Assembly (NCBI GenBank): GCA_003516865.1
Contig: DPBR01000035.1
Location: forward strand, 1,083-13,719
DNA from: Oscillospiraceae bacterium
GTDB lineage: Bacteria; Bacillota; Clostridia; Oscillospirales; Ruminococcaceae
DNA length: 12,637 bases
Reading direction: 5' to 3'
The position numbers and the translations under genes are program-made. The notes under the pieces are model-generated. The model had not been told where the DNA came from. It saw only the letters and a program-made list of their open reading frames with translations, and searched no databases. Positions 1-6,770 of the stretch are shown piece by piece. Numbering within the stretch: position 1 is the first letter of the stretch; the number at the start of each line of letters is the position of its first letter.

Positions 1-378
1 CCCCGCCGCAACGGCTTCGGCGACGTCCTCCTCCGAAACGCCGAGACGCTTTGCGATATCGGAAACGGTTGGGATATTTCCGTCCGCGGAAAGCTCGTCC
101 CGCGCTCTGGCGGCTTTCATCGAAAGCTCCTTGAGAGAGCGGCTCATTTTGACAGCGCCGCCGTCGCGGAAAAGCCGCCTGATTTCGCCCAGAATGACAG
201 GCACGGCATAAGTTGAGAATTTCAGTCCGCGCTCGAAATCAAAGTTGTCATAAGCCTTGACAAGTCCGACGCAGCCCGCCGAATACAGTTCCTCGTAGTC
301 TATTCCTCTGCCGCGGAAACGGTTAGCGAGGGAGTGGACGAGCGGGAGATTTTTCTCGATAAATTCGTCGCGCGTCAT
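1..378 (-). CDS. sigF: RNA polymerase sporulation sigma factor SigF, partial (C-terminus outside window)
   Basis: Forespore-specific sigma-70 family factor that starts early forespore transcription. The 126 residues in the window begin MTRDEFIEKNLPLVHSLANR. Region 2 spans about residues 30-75 and includes the core-binding segment EELYSAGCVGLVKAYDNF and FSTYAVPVILGEIRRLFRD. Region 3 starts at KMSRSLKELS and leads into a helix-turn-helix-like DIAKRLGVSEEDV. Region 4, which reads the -35 element, is missing because the gene leaves the window at base 1. The ATG overlaps the spoIIAB stop as ATGA, so translation is probably coupled. The reading frame is open upstream to base 444 but has no good start there, so the product lacks about 35 N-terminal residues compared with Bacillus subtilis SigF. 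SigG shares this region 2, but the neighbours SpoIIAA and SpoIIAB make SigF the better call. Confidence 0.93.
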   Translation of the reverse strand, partial: MTRDEFIEKNLPLVHSLANRFRGRGIDYEELYSAGCVGLVKAYDNFDFERGLKFSTYAVPVILGEIRRLFRDGGAVKMSRSLKELSMKAARARDELSADGNIPTVSDIAKRLGVSEEDVAEAVAAG

Positions 379-815
379 TTTCCGCCGATAGTTTTTTCGA
401 GGGTAACGGAAGTGCCTTTTCCCTCTGCCGAGCGCACTCTGACCTTATCCATAAAGCTCTCCATAACGGTAAAACCAAGACCGGAGCGTTCTTCTTCGGG
501 CGGCGCGGTGGAGAATTCGGGCTGCATCGCGGCTAAAACGTCGGAAATACCGCAGCCCTTGTCCTTTATGATAATTCTGAGCAAATTCCCCTCGTACAGC
601 CGCAAAATCATCTCGACTATGCCATTTTTATCGCGATAACCGTGAACAATTGCGTTGGTGACAGCCTCGGAAACGGCGGTTTTAACGGCGGCTGTTTCCT
701 CGACGGTAGGGTCGCACTGGAGGACAAACGCGGCGGCTGCGGAGCGCGAAAGGCTCTCGTTGCGGGAAAGCGCGGGAAAGCGCAGCGCACATTCGTTAAG
801 AAGCAATCTTTTCAT
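375..815 (-). CDS. spoIIAB: Anti-sigma F factor SpoIIAB (serine kinase)
   Basis: A 146-residue GHKL-fold protein that binds and holds sigma-F and also phosphorylates SpoIIAA. The ATP site is intact: N-box EAVTNAIVHGY at residues 50-60, with Glu50 and Asn54 as the expected catalytic and Mg-binding residues; G1 box DKGCGI at 85-90; G2 box RSGLGFTVMES at 110-120. The segment NESLSRS (19-25) matches the region that contacts sigma-F and SpoIIAA in Bacillus, with Arg24 at the place of Bacillus Arg20. The length is normal for the family. GGAG at 821-824 sits about six bases before the ATG and overlaps the end of spoIIAA, while the TGA stop overlaps the sigF ATG. This tight layout is the standard spoIIA arrangement and fixes the fixed ratio of kinase to sigma factor. 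Confidence 0.96.
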   Translation of the reverse strand: MKRLLLNECALRFPALSRNESLSRSAAAAFVLQCDPTVEETAAVKTAVSEAVTNAIVHGYRDKNGIVEMILRLYEGNLLRIIIKDKGCGISDVLAAMQPEFSTAPPEEERSGLGFTVMESFMDKVRVRSAEGKGTSVTLEKTIGGK

Positions 816-824
816 TTTTTCTCC

Positions 825-1136
825 TTATGTAGTAGTTTTTGAAGCGATAAGCGAAGAAAGACCGGAAAGCTTAATCATCTGCGCGATTTCTCCGCGCGCA
901 TTTTTGATGAGAAGCTCGCCTCCCGCGGCGTTAACGGCTCTGAGTCTGCCGAGGACAAGACCGACGCCGGAGCTGTCCATAAACCCGACGTTCTCGAAAT
1001 CGAGGACGAGGAGTTCGGGGCGCGAGCGCGCGATAACGTCGTCGAGTTCCGTGCGGAATTCACGCGCGGAGTGGTGGTCGATATCCCCGAAGAGCGCGGC
1101 TGTGATACGCTTTCCGTCGTTATAGATTTTGAGCAT
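825..1136 (-). CDS. spoIIAA: Anti-sigma F factor antagonist SpoIIAA
   Basis: STAS-domain protein of 103 residues. In its unphosphorylated form it displaces sigma-F from SpoIIAB; SpoIIAB inactivates it by phosphorylation and SpoIIE reactivates it. The motif FMDSSGVGLVLGR at residues 52-64 holds the phosphorylated serine; by alignment with Bacillus Ser58 this is Ser55, the first Ser of DSSG. The GDIDHHSA segment (17-24) is also typical. A longer open frame runs up to 1208, but the ATG at 1136 is chosen because AAAGGAGGAA (1141-1150) lies just upstream and because the first residues MLKIYND fit the family start. First gene of the operon spoIIAA-spoIIAB-sigF, nine bases ahead of spoIIAB. Confidence 0.95.
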   Translation of the reverse strand: MLKIYNDGKRITAALFGDIDHHSAREFRTELDDVIARSRPELLVLDFENVGFMDSSGVGLVLGRLRAVNAAGGELLIKNARGEIAQMIKLSGLSSLIASKTTT

Positions 1137-1297
1137 AGTGTTCCTCCTTTTAAGGAAAAATCCCTCTCGCCGCCGAAAGACGGCGGGCGGGCGTTCCGCA
1201 GCCCTCACTCCCTGTTTCCCGATAAAACAAGACTGCGCCGCGTAAGTAATATTGCGCGGTATTGCCTATAAGGCGCTCGGTGAGCGGATTTGATTGC

Positions 1298-1306
1298 ATT
1301 ATATCA
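1298..1306 (-). promoter_or_regulatory. Possible extended -10 promoter for the spoIIA operon
   Basis: Reading the minus strand, TGATATAAT forms an extended -10 (TG-n-TATAAT). The matching -35 position (1321-1326, CGCTTT) is poor, which an extended -10 can tolerate. The leader to spoIIAA would be about 155 bases. spoIIA is sigma-H dependent in Bacillus, but I found no GAAT-type sigma-H -10 on this strand between 1137 and 1440. This is only a candidate. Confidence 0.3.
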
Positions 1307-1449
1307 CGAAGAAGCCGAAAAAAGCGTCGTTATGAGGGCGCGAAAATAATTTTTTATAGCGAAAACCGCCCGAAACGAAAAAAATAACCGCGAAAACAAT
1401 CGCGGAAAAGAGATTATCAAAGAAATAGGAAGTCGCACATAATAAGCCC

Positions 1450-1469
1450 GAAAATTACACACAATTTTC
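1450..1469. promoter_or_regulatory. Inverted repeat upstream of the acyl-CoA synthetase promoter (operator candidate)
   Basis: GAAAATT at 1450-1456 and AATTTTC at 1463-1469 form a perfect 7-bp dyad around the spacer ACACAC. Its centre lies about 57 bases before the expected transcription start and ends 12 bases before the -35 box, a usual position for an activator site. No regulator is identified. Confidence 0.4.
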
Positions 1470-1481
1470 ATAATAGAAATC

Positions 1482-1510
1482 TTGACAAAGCGGACGCATT
1501 GTATTATAAT
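1482..1510 (+). promoter_or_regulatory. Sigma-A promoter of the acyl-CoA synthetase gene
   Basis: TTGACA at 1482-1487 and TATAAT at 1505-1510 are separated by exactly 17 bases, a full match to the housekeeping consensus. Transcription should start near 1517. The leader is then about 42 bases and carries AAAGGG at 1543-1548, ten bases before the ATG. Confidence 0.92.
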
Positions 1511-1558
1511 GGAAAATAGCGGGATAATGCCGTTAATCACTGAAAGGGATAATAAAGA

Positions 1559-3226
1559 ATGAATATTGAGTCATATCACCTGAATTTTGTAACCGAAGAG
1601 TACGATAACGACGGGAATTTAAAGAAATTCGGTCTGAAGTATCCGGAAAATTTCAACTTCGGGTATGACATCATAGATAAATACGCGGAGCTTGAGCCAA
1701 ACAGACGGGCGCTGATGTGGGTTGACCTGAAGGGGAACGAAAAGACGTTCACATACGGAGAATTATCGCGGCTGTCGAACAAGGCGGCGAATATGTTTCT
1801 TGCGCAGGGGATAAAGAAAGGCGACCATGTAATACTGGTGATGAAGCGTCATTATCAGTTCTGGTATACAATGATGGCGCTGATAAAGATAGGCGCGATT
1901 GCGATACCGGCGACATATCTTCTGACGGTAAAGGATTTTGTATACCGAATGGACGCAGCCGACGTAAAGGGCGTTGTGGCGACGCACGACGGCGAAGTGA
2001 CGGAGTATATTGACGAGGCGGAGAAAAAGACGCACGGCGAGCTGAAGTGCAAGTATATAGTAAACGGCGAGCGCGGCGGCTGGAAGTCGTTTGACGAGGA
2101 GATTGAGAAATATCCCGATACTCTTGAGCGCATACCGACGAAAGCAAGCGAAATTTTCCTGTTATATTTCACGAGCGGAACGACCGGCTATCCGAAAATG
2201 GCGATACACGACCACACCTTGGCTCTCGCGCACATACAAACGGCGAAGCACTGGCAGAAGGTGTGTCCGGACGGGATTCATCTCACGGTATCGGATTCGG
2301 GCTGGGCGAAATGCGCGTGGGGCAAGATGTACGGACAGCTTGCAATGGGAACTTGCGTGTTCGTGTACGATTTCGACAAGTTTATTCCCGAAAATATGCT
2401 TGCGATAATGGAGAAATACAGGATAACGACGTTCTGCGCGCCGCCGACGATGTACAGATTTTTCATAAACGCGGGTCTGGAGAAATACGATTTGTCGAGC
2501 CTGAAATATTGCAATATAGCTGGCGAAGCGCTTTCCGCGGAGGTGTTCAACCGTTGGAAAGAAGCGACGGGGCTTGAGCTTATGGAGGGTTACGGACAGA
2601 CGGAAAGCACTTGTCTTATCGGGAATATCATCGGAATGAAGCCGAAGCCCGGCTCGATGGGTAAGCCGACGCCGCTTTACGAGGTTGACCTGCTTGATAA
2701 GGAGGGCAATCCCGTACCTGACGGCGCGGTAGGCGAGATAGTGGTAAAAGGCGATTACGAGCACACGGCGGGACTTTTCCGCGGGTATTACAACAATGAA
2801 GAAGCGACTGAGAAAGTATGGTATGACGGATATTATCACACCGGCGACACTGCGAAGCGCGACAGCGACGGATATTACTGGTATGTGGGCAGAAATGATG
2901 ATGTAATCAAGTCGAGCGGATACCGCATAGGGCCGTTTGAGGTTGAGTCGGTTTTGGTGACGCACCCTGCGGTTTTGGAGTGCGCGGTAACTGGCGTTCC
3001 TCACCCGATACGCGGAGAGGTTGTAAAAGCGACGATAGTGCTTTGCGACGGCTACGAACCGACCGAGGAGCTGAAGCAGGAGATACAGACGCACGTCAAG
3101 AAGAACACCGCACCGTATAAATATCCGAGGGTTGTGGAGTTTGTGAAAGAGCTTCCCAAGACGATAAGCGGAAAGATACGGAGAGTAGAGATTCGCGAAA
3201 ACGACCGCAATAAAGAGAATAAGTAA
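1559..3226 (+). CDS. AMP-forming acyl-CoA synthetase (acetyl/medium-chain type)
   Basis: Enzyme of the adenylate-forming (ANL) superfamily that makes an acyl-AMP and then an acyl-CoA from a carboxylic acid, ATP and CoA. The 555 residues are full length. Visible motifs are the phosphate-binding loop TSGTTGYPK (205-213), GYGQTEST (344-351), YHTGD (426-430), the hinge region YVGRNDDVIKSSGYRIGP (442-459) and the C-terminal PKTISGKIRR, in which Lys539 is the expected adenylation lysine. The form of these motifs, with SSGYRIGPFEVES, resembles acetyl-CoA synthetases and medium-chain (ACSM-like) synthetases; the exact substrate cannot be read from the sequence. The gene is single, has its own consensus promoter and ends at a strong terminator. 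It converges on the LIV operon. An acid derived from branched-chain amino acids is a possible substrate, but that is inference from location only. Confidence 0.93.
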   Translation: MNIESYHLNFVTEEYDNDGNLKKFGLKYPENFNFGYDIIDKYAELEPNRRALMWVDLKGNEKTFTYGELSRLSNKAANMFLAQGIKKGDHVILVMKRHYQFWYTMMALIKIGAIAIPATYLLTVKDFVYRMDAADVKGVVATHDGEVTEYIDEAEKKTHGELKCKYIVNGERGGWKSFDEEIEKYPDTLERIPTKASEIFLLYFTSGTTGYPKMAIHDHTLALAHIQTAKHWQKVCPDGIHLTVSDSGWAKCAWGKMYGQLAMGTCVFVYDFDKFIPENMLAIMEKYRITTFCAPPTMYRFFINAGLEKYDLSSLKYCNIAGEALSAEVFNRWKEATGLELMEGYGQTESTCLIGNIIGMKPKPGSMGKPTPLYEVDLLDKEGNPVPDGAVGEIVVKGDYEHTAGLFRGYYNNEEATEKVWYDGYYHTGDTAKRDSDGYYWYVGRNDDVIKSSGYRIGPFEVESVLVTHPAVLECAVTGVPHPIRGEVVKATIVLCDGYEPTEELKQEIQTHVKKNTAPYKYPRVVEFVKELPKTISGKIRRVEIRENDRNKENK

Positions 3227-3230
3227 AGAA

Positions 3231-3275
3231 AAAATGCAAAGAGAACAGGCGCCGCCGCGCTACTCTTTGCATTTT
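3231..3275. terminator. Bidirectional Rho-independent terminator
   Basis: AAAATGCAAAGAG (3231-3243) and CTCTTTGCATTTT (3263-3275) are perfect 13-bp inverted arms around a 19-base GC-rich loop. Thymine-rich tracts follow on both strands: GTTATTTTC on plus and TTTTTTC on minus. It starts five bases after the acyl-CoA synthetase stop and probably also ends the minus-strand LIV/kinase transcript. Confidence 0.9.
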
Positions 3276-3539
3276 GTTATTTTCTCACAGCAAAAATCGT
3301 GAAATTCACGGCTTTCGTTATTACGCTTTGTTTGTAATTGCTCCGCGAAGCGCGGGATCGGAGCGAAACTCGTTCTCACATTCTATCGAAAAAAATTCTC
3401 AGACTGTCGAGAAAGGTGCAGATGCTAGGAAGCGCCGTTTTGGCTAGGCTTTGTGCCTGCCAAAACGGCGCTGACAACGCAGATGTGCCTTTATCGACAG
3501 TCTGGGAACCTCGCGTTCCCCTTTAGCATTATGCCAAAC
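3276..3539. other. Convergent spacer with structured DNA, no gene
   Basis: No convincing coding frame. GCTCCG (3340-3345) can pair with CGGAGC (3359-3364), with a smaller CCGCG/CGCGG hairpin (3343-3355) overlapping it. The large stem-loop element at 3396-3508 follows, then a GGGAAC/GTTCCC hairpin (3504-3520) close to the kinase stop codon. Confidence 0.7.
3396..3508. repeat. Large palindromic stem-loop element (about 113 bp)
   Basis: The outer arms 3396-3410 and 3494-3508 pair over 15 bases with one G-U type mismatch. The next segment, 3412-3420 with 3484-3492, pairs with two wobbles. An inner 14-bp perfect stem, AGCGCCGTTTTGGC (3431-3444) with its complement at 3459-3472, is capped by AGGC/GCCT around the loop TTTGT. 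It is followed by a second short hairpin at 3504-3520. It encodes no protein that I recognise. It could be a dispersed intergenic repeat, a small mobile palindrome or a structured RNA; the sequence alone does not decide. Confidence 0.6.
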
Positions 3540-4157
3540 TCAACCCAGCTTAATCTTAATAAAATCGCAGATAATCTCAACGCACTTTTCAAAGCCGAGG
3601 TCGCCGCTGTTAAGACAGAGGTCATAGTTGCGCGCGTCAATCCAATCCCTGCCTGTGTGCGCCTTGTAGTAAGCCGCGCGTTCCTTATCGGTCGAAGCGA
3701 TGGTTCTGAGCGCCTCTTTGCGGTCCGTTATGCCCTTGACGTCGGCTGCATTTTTGATACAGTTTTCCTCGTCCGCGTAGATAAACACCCTTACAACGTT
3801 CTTTCTGCCGCTGAGAACGTAATCCGCGCAGCGCCCGACGATAACGGCGGATTTTTCCTCGCAAATCTGCTTGATAACCATAGCCTGATAGTTAAACAGA
3901 TTTTCTTCCGAGATGAAGCCGCTTTTGCCGGGAGCGATAACTCCGCCCTTGTAAACGCCGGGCTTACCGAAAACGCCCGCTTTGGTCTTTTCGTCGTTCT
4001 GACCGAAAAGCGCCTCGTTAATTCCGCTGACATCGGAAGCGATGCGGATTAAATCCTTGTCATAGAACTCAATACCGAGCTTATCAGCGAGCATTTTGCC
4101 GATAGTTCGCCCGCCGCTTCCGAAACCTCTTGCAATAGTAACGATGAATTTCTCCAT
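3540..4157 (-). CDS. Cytidylate kinase-like family protein
   Basis: A 205-residue P-loop protein of the cytidylate-kinase-like family (PF13189 type). It starts MEKFIVTIARGFGSGGRTIG; the loop RGFGSGGRT (10-18) has the GSGGR form typical of this family and lacks the Walker A lysine of true CMP kinase. Other family marks are YDKDLI (32-37), IVGRCADYVL (106-115), and the C-terminal pattern DKERAAYY (157-164) followed by TGRDW (168-172) and YDLCLNSG (178-185). The ATG has AGGAGG a few bases upstream. Only 33 bases separate it from livF and I see no terminator between them, so it is probably the last gene of the LIV transcript. The substrate is unknown; members of this family are common beside membrane and transport genes in Firmicutes but are not firmly shown to phosphorylate CMP. 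Confidence 0.85.
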   Translation of the reverse strand: MEKFIVTIARGFGSGGRTIGKMLADKLGIEFYDKDLIRIASDVSGINEALFGQNDEKTKAGVFGKPGVYKGGVIAPGKSGFISEENLFNYQAMVIKQICEEKSAVIVGRCADYVLSGRKNVVRVFIYADEENCIKNAADVKGITDRKEALRTIASTDKERAAYYKAHTGRDWIDARNYDLCLNSGDLGFEKCVEIICDFIKIKLG

Positions 4158-4190
4158 AAAAACCTCCTGCGTCCGCGAAAAACCGTATGA

Positions 4191-4901
4191 TTATTCGCCG
4201 AGATAAGCCTTTTTGACGGAATCGTTGTTCATAAGCTCCTTGGCGTCGCCCGAAAGTACGATTTTGCCCGTTTCGAGAACATACGCTCTGTTAGCGATAG
4301 AAAGAGCCTTTTTGGCGTTCTGTTCAACAAGCAGAACGGTAGTGCCGGACTTATTGATTTCGCCGATGATATCGAAGATTTCGTTGACATAAAGCGGCGA
4401 AAGACCCATAGAAGGCTCGTCCATAAGGATAATATTCGGCTTGGACATAAGCGCTCTGCCCATAGCGAGCATCTGCTGTTCGCCGCCGGAAAGCGTACCC
4501 GCCTGCTGATTGCGGCGCTCTTTAAGTCGCGGGAAGCGCTCGAAAACCTTTTCGAGAGACCCTGCGATTTCGTTTCTGTCGGTTCTTGTAAAAGCGCCGA
4601 GCATAAGGTTCTCATAAACGGAAAGCCTTGAGAAAACGCGTCTGCCCTCAGGGACGTGAGCCATACCCATAGCGACGATTTTATGAGCGGGAGTTTTGGT
4701 GAGGTCCTTGCCGCCGAACATAATCGAGCCGTGCTTCGCGCCGACAAGACCGGTAATAGTGTGAAGGATAGTGGTTTTACCTGCGCCGTTAGCGCCGATA
4801 AGCGCGATAATTTCGCCCTGTTCGACGTCAAAGGAGATACCCTTGATAGCGTTGATAGCGCCGTAATAGACCTGTAAATCCTTAATTTCAAGCATAGCCA
4901 T
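4191..4901 (-). CDS. livF: Branched-chain amino acid ABC transporter, ATP-binding protein LivF
   Basis: One of the two cytoplasmic ATPases of the LIV importer, 236 residues as usual for LivF. Walker A is GANGAGKTT (36-44), the Q-loop region follows, the signature is LSGGEQQ (137-143), Walker B is IILMDEP (157-163) with Glu162 catalytic, and the H-loop region is replaced by LLVEQNA, as is normal for LivF. GMAHVPEGRRVF (79-90) is a LivF hallmark that separates it from LivG. The start is the ATG at 4901, with AGGAGG at 4912-4917 overlapping the livG stop codon; a second ATG two codons later is possible. It forms a heterodimer with LivG. Confidence 0.96.
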   Translation of the reverse strand: MAMLEIKDLQVYYGAINAIKGISFDVEQGEIIALIGANGAGKTTILHTITGLVGAKHGSIMFGGKDLTKTPAHKIVAMGMAHVPEGRRVFSRLSVYENLMLGAFTRTDRNEIAGSLEKVFERFPRLKERRNQQAGTLSGGEQQMLAMGRALMSKPNIILMDEPSMGLSPLYVNEIFDIIGEINKSGTTVLLVEQNAKKALSIANRAYVLETGKIVLSGDAKELMNNDSVKKAYLGE

Positions 4902-4916
4902 TGCTCGTTCCCCTCC

Positions 4917-5687
4917 TTATTCTCCGAGATAAGCCGTGATGACCTTCGGGTCGTTGAGGACGGCTGAAGTTTCGCCCTGAGCGAGTTCCTGACCGAAATT
5001 GAGAACGGTAAGCTCCTCGCAGATACCCGAAACGAGCCTCATATCATGCTCGATGAGGAGAATAGTCATCTTAAACTCATCGCGGACGAAGTGAATTGTG
5101 TTCATAAGCTCGGCGGTTTCGTTGGGGTTCATACCCGCGGCGGGCTCGTCGAGGAGGAGAAGCTTGGGGTCGGTTGCGAGCGCGCGCGCAATTTCAAGCT
5201 TGCGCTGTTTACCGTAAGGAAGGTTCGCCGCCATTTGCTGCGCCTCGCCGTCAAGCTCGAACACCCTGAGCAGTTCGAGAGCCTTCTCGTTCGCCTTTTT
5301 TTCTTCTCGGAAATATCTCGGAAGCCTGAGAACGCCTTCGATAGCGGTATAGTTCATATGGTTGTGAAGCCCCGCCTTGACGTTGTCGAGAACGCTCATA
5401 TTCTTGAAAAGTCTGATATTCTGGAAAGTGCGGGCTATGCCGTCGCGGTTGATAGCGATAGCGGACTTGCCCGTGATATTTTTGCCGTCGAGGAGGATAC
5501 TGCCGGAGGTGGGCTTATAAACGCCCGTGAGCATATTAAAGACTGTGGTTTTGCCGGCGCCGTTCGGACCGATAAGCCCATAAAGCTGTCCTTTTCTGAC
5601 GGTCATATTCAGCCCGTCGACGGCGCGAAGTCCTCCGAATTGAATTGAGAGATTTTTGACTTCAAGCATAGCGTTATTTTCAGCCAT
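4917..5687 (-). CDS. livG: Branched-chain amino acid ABC transporter, ATP-binding protein LivG
   Basis: Second cytoplasmic ATPase of the importer, 256 residues. Walker A is GPNGAGKTT (40-48), GIARTFQNIRLF (83-94) carries the Q-loop and is typical of LivG, the signature region is LPYGKQRKLEIARAL (156-170), and Walker B is LLLLDEP (176-182) followed by AAGMNP. The signature reads PYGKQ where many homologues have SYGQQ or SGGQQ, which is common in LivG. An open frame extends to 5780, but the ATG at 5687 is chosen because GGAGGT at 5695-5700 precedes it and because homology starts there. Its first eight bases overlap the end of livM, so translation is probably coupled. Confidence 0.96.
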   Translation of the reverse strand: MAENNAMLEVKNLSIQFGGLRAVDGLNMTVRKGQLYGLIGPNGAGKTTVFNMLTGVYKPTSGSILLDGKNITGKSAIAINRDGIARTFQNIRLFKNMSVLDNVKAGLHNHMNYTAIEGVLRLPRYFREEKKANEKALELLRVFELDGEAQQMAANLPYGKQRKLEIARALATDPKLLLLDEPAAGMNPNETAELMNTIHFVRDEFKMTILLIEHDMRLVSGICEELTVLNFGQELAQGETSAVLNDPKVITAYLGE

Positions 5688-6759
5688 TGTCAGCACCTCC
5701 CGCCTTTTTTCTCCGTTTGAAAATACCCTTAACCTTCTGAACGGCGGGCGAAGCGCCGATACGTTCGCGCAGGGCGACAAACGCGGGGGAGTTGTTGAAA
5801 ATCATCATAAGAATGAGGACAACGGCGTAAATTAACATTCTGTAATCGCCGAGTTCTCTGAATATTTCGGGGAGCGCGTAAAGCACGATAGTCGCGATAA
5901 CCGACCCTCTGAGACTTCCAAGACCGCCGAGAACGACGAAAACGAGGATAAGGATAGAGAGGTTATAGTCGAACTTCTTAGAAACGAGCGAAGTGAGGGA
6001 GTGCGAGTAAAGAACGCCCGCAACGCCAGCGATAGCGGCTGAAAGCGTAAACGCGATAAGTCTGTATTTCGTGACGTTAATACCGACTGACTGCGCGGCG
6101 ATGTAGTTATCGCGCACGGTCATACAAGCTCGTCCTGCGCGTGAATTGATGAAATTCATCAGAACGACAAGACAAATCATCAAAACAACAACGACAATAA
6201 TGAGGTCTGTATCCTGCGGCGCCTGAAAACCCTGCGGACCTTTTGTGATATCGGTTTTTGTGGCGGCGTCGAGGTCGGTGATGGCGGAAGCGAAGCTGAA
6301 GTGCAGCCCGTCCTTATCCATAGCGATATAGATATTGTTTGCAAGCGCCTTAATAATCTCGCCGAAACCGAGGGTAACGATAGCGAGATAGTCGCCCCTG
6401 AGCCTTAAAACGGGTATACCGATGAGGAAACCGAAGATTGCCGCGGCGATACCGCCGATTATGATTGCAAAAATCATTCTGAGCCACGAAGGGTTGATTG
6501 TTTCCTGCGTAATAATCGAGAAAATACCGCCGACATAAGCGCCTATGCACATAAAGCCCGCGTGACCGAGCGAAAGCTCTCCGAGGATACCGACCGTGAG
6601 ATTAAGTGATATTGAAAGGATAATATAAATTCCAATCAAGACAAGCAGGCCCGCATATTGATTGCCTAGCACGCCCGTGAGAGCGAGAACGCCCGTAATT
6701 ACGAAGAAACCGAGCGTAATTGCGCAGGTTATAAGATTGCTTTTTGTAGTTTTTGTCAT
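5680..6759 (-). CDS. livM: Branched-chain amino acid ABC transporter, permease LivM
   Basis: Integral membrane permease, 359 residues, with about eight to ten hydrophobic segments. Hallmarks are LNLTVGILGELSLGHAGF (52-69), RLRGDYLAIVTLGFGEI (119-135) and the cytoplasmic ATPase-contact loop RDNYIAAQSVGI (216-227). The C-terminus is a charged tail with FKRRKKAGG. GGGGGA lies about five bases before the ATG. The gene starts 11 bases after livH and overlaps livG by eight bases. A hydrophilic insertion around residues 145-184 between membrane segments is longer than in short LivM proteins but not unusual for the family. It pairs with LivH to form the channel. Confidence 0.95.
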   Translation of the reverse strand: MTKTTKSNLITCAITLGFFVITGVLALTGVLGNQYAGLLVLIGIYIILSISLNLTVGILGELSLGHAGFMCIGAYVGGIFSIITQETINPSWLRMIFAIIIGGIAAAIFGFLIGIPVLRLRGDYLAIVTLGFGEIIKALANNIYIAMDKDGLHFSFASAITDLDAATKTDITKGPQGFQAPQDTDLIIVVVVLMICLVVLMNFINSRAGRACMTVRDNYIAAQSVGINVTKYRLIAFTLSAAIAGVAGVLYSHSLTSLVSKKFDYNLSILILVFVVLGGLGSLRGSVIATIVLYALPEIFRELGDYRMLIYAVVLILMMIFNNSPAFVALRERIGASPAVQKVKGIFKRRKKAGGADNG

Positions 6760-6770
6760 AACAATCCCCC

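Larger units (their letters stand above)
1137..1558. other. Divergent spacer between spoIIA operon and acyl-CoA synthetase
   Basis: I see no gene in these 422 bases. On the minus side there is a short leader hairpin (CCGCCG at 1170-1175 pairing with CGGCGG at 1181-1186) and an extended -10-like TGATATAAT at 1298-1306. On the plus side there is a dyad at 1450-1469 and a consensus promoter at 1482-1510, listed separately. The middle, about 1310-1440, is A-rich with no structure that I can support. Confidence 0.8.

Noticed and set aside
2162..3094. 310-codon open frame on the minus strand inside the acyl-CoA synthetase gene
   Set aside because: It is antisense to a full-length, motif-complete enzyme, is rich in Arg and Tyr, has no ribosome binding site and resembles no known family; it is a shadow of the coding strand.
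3396..3508. Large stem-loop read as a CRISPR repeat or tRNA-like RNA
   Set aside because: There is only one unit, no spacers, and the fold is a single long hairpin, not a cloverleaf.
3453..4052. 199-codon plus-strand frame opposite the cytidylate-kinase-like gene
   Set aside because: It starts inside the large stem-loop element and is antisense to a recognisable protein with a strong ribosome binding site; no motif seen.
5688..5780. N-terminal extension of livG starting at 5780
   Set aside because: It lies within livM, adds a non-conserved Arg-rich stretch, and the ATG at 5687 has GGAGGT in front and matches the family start.
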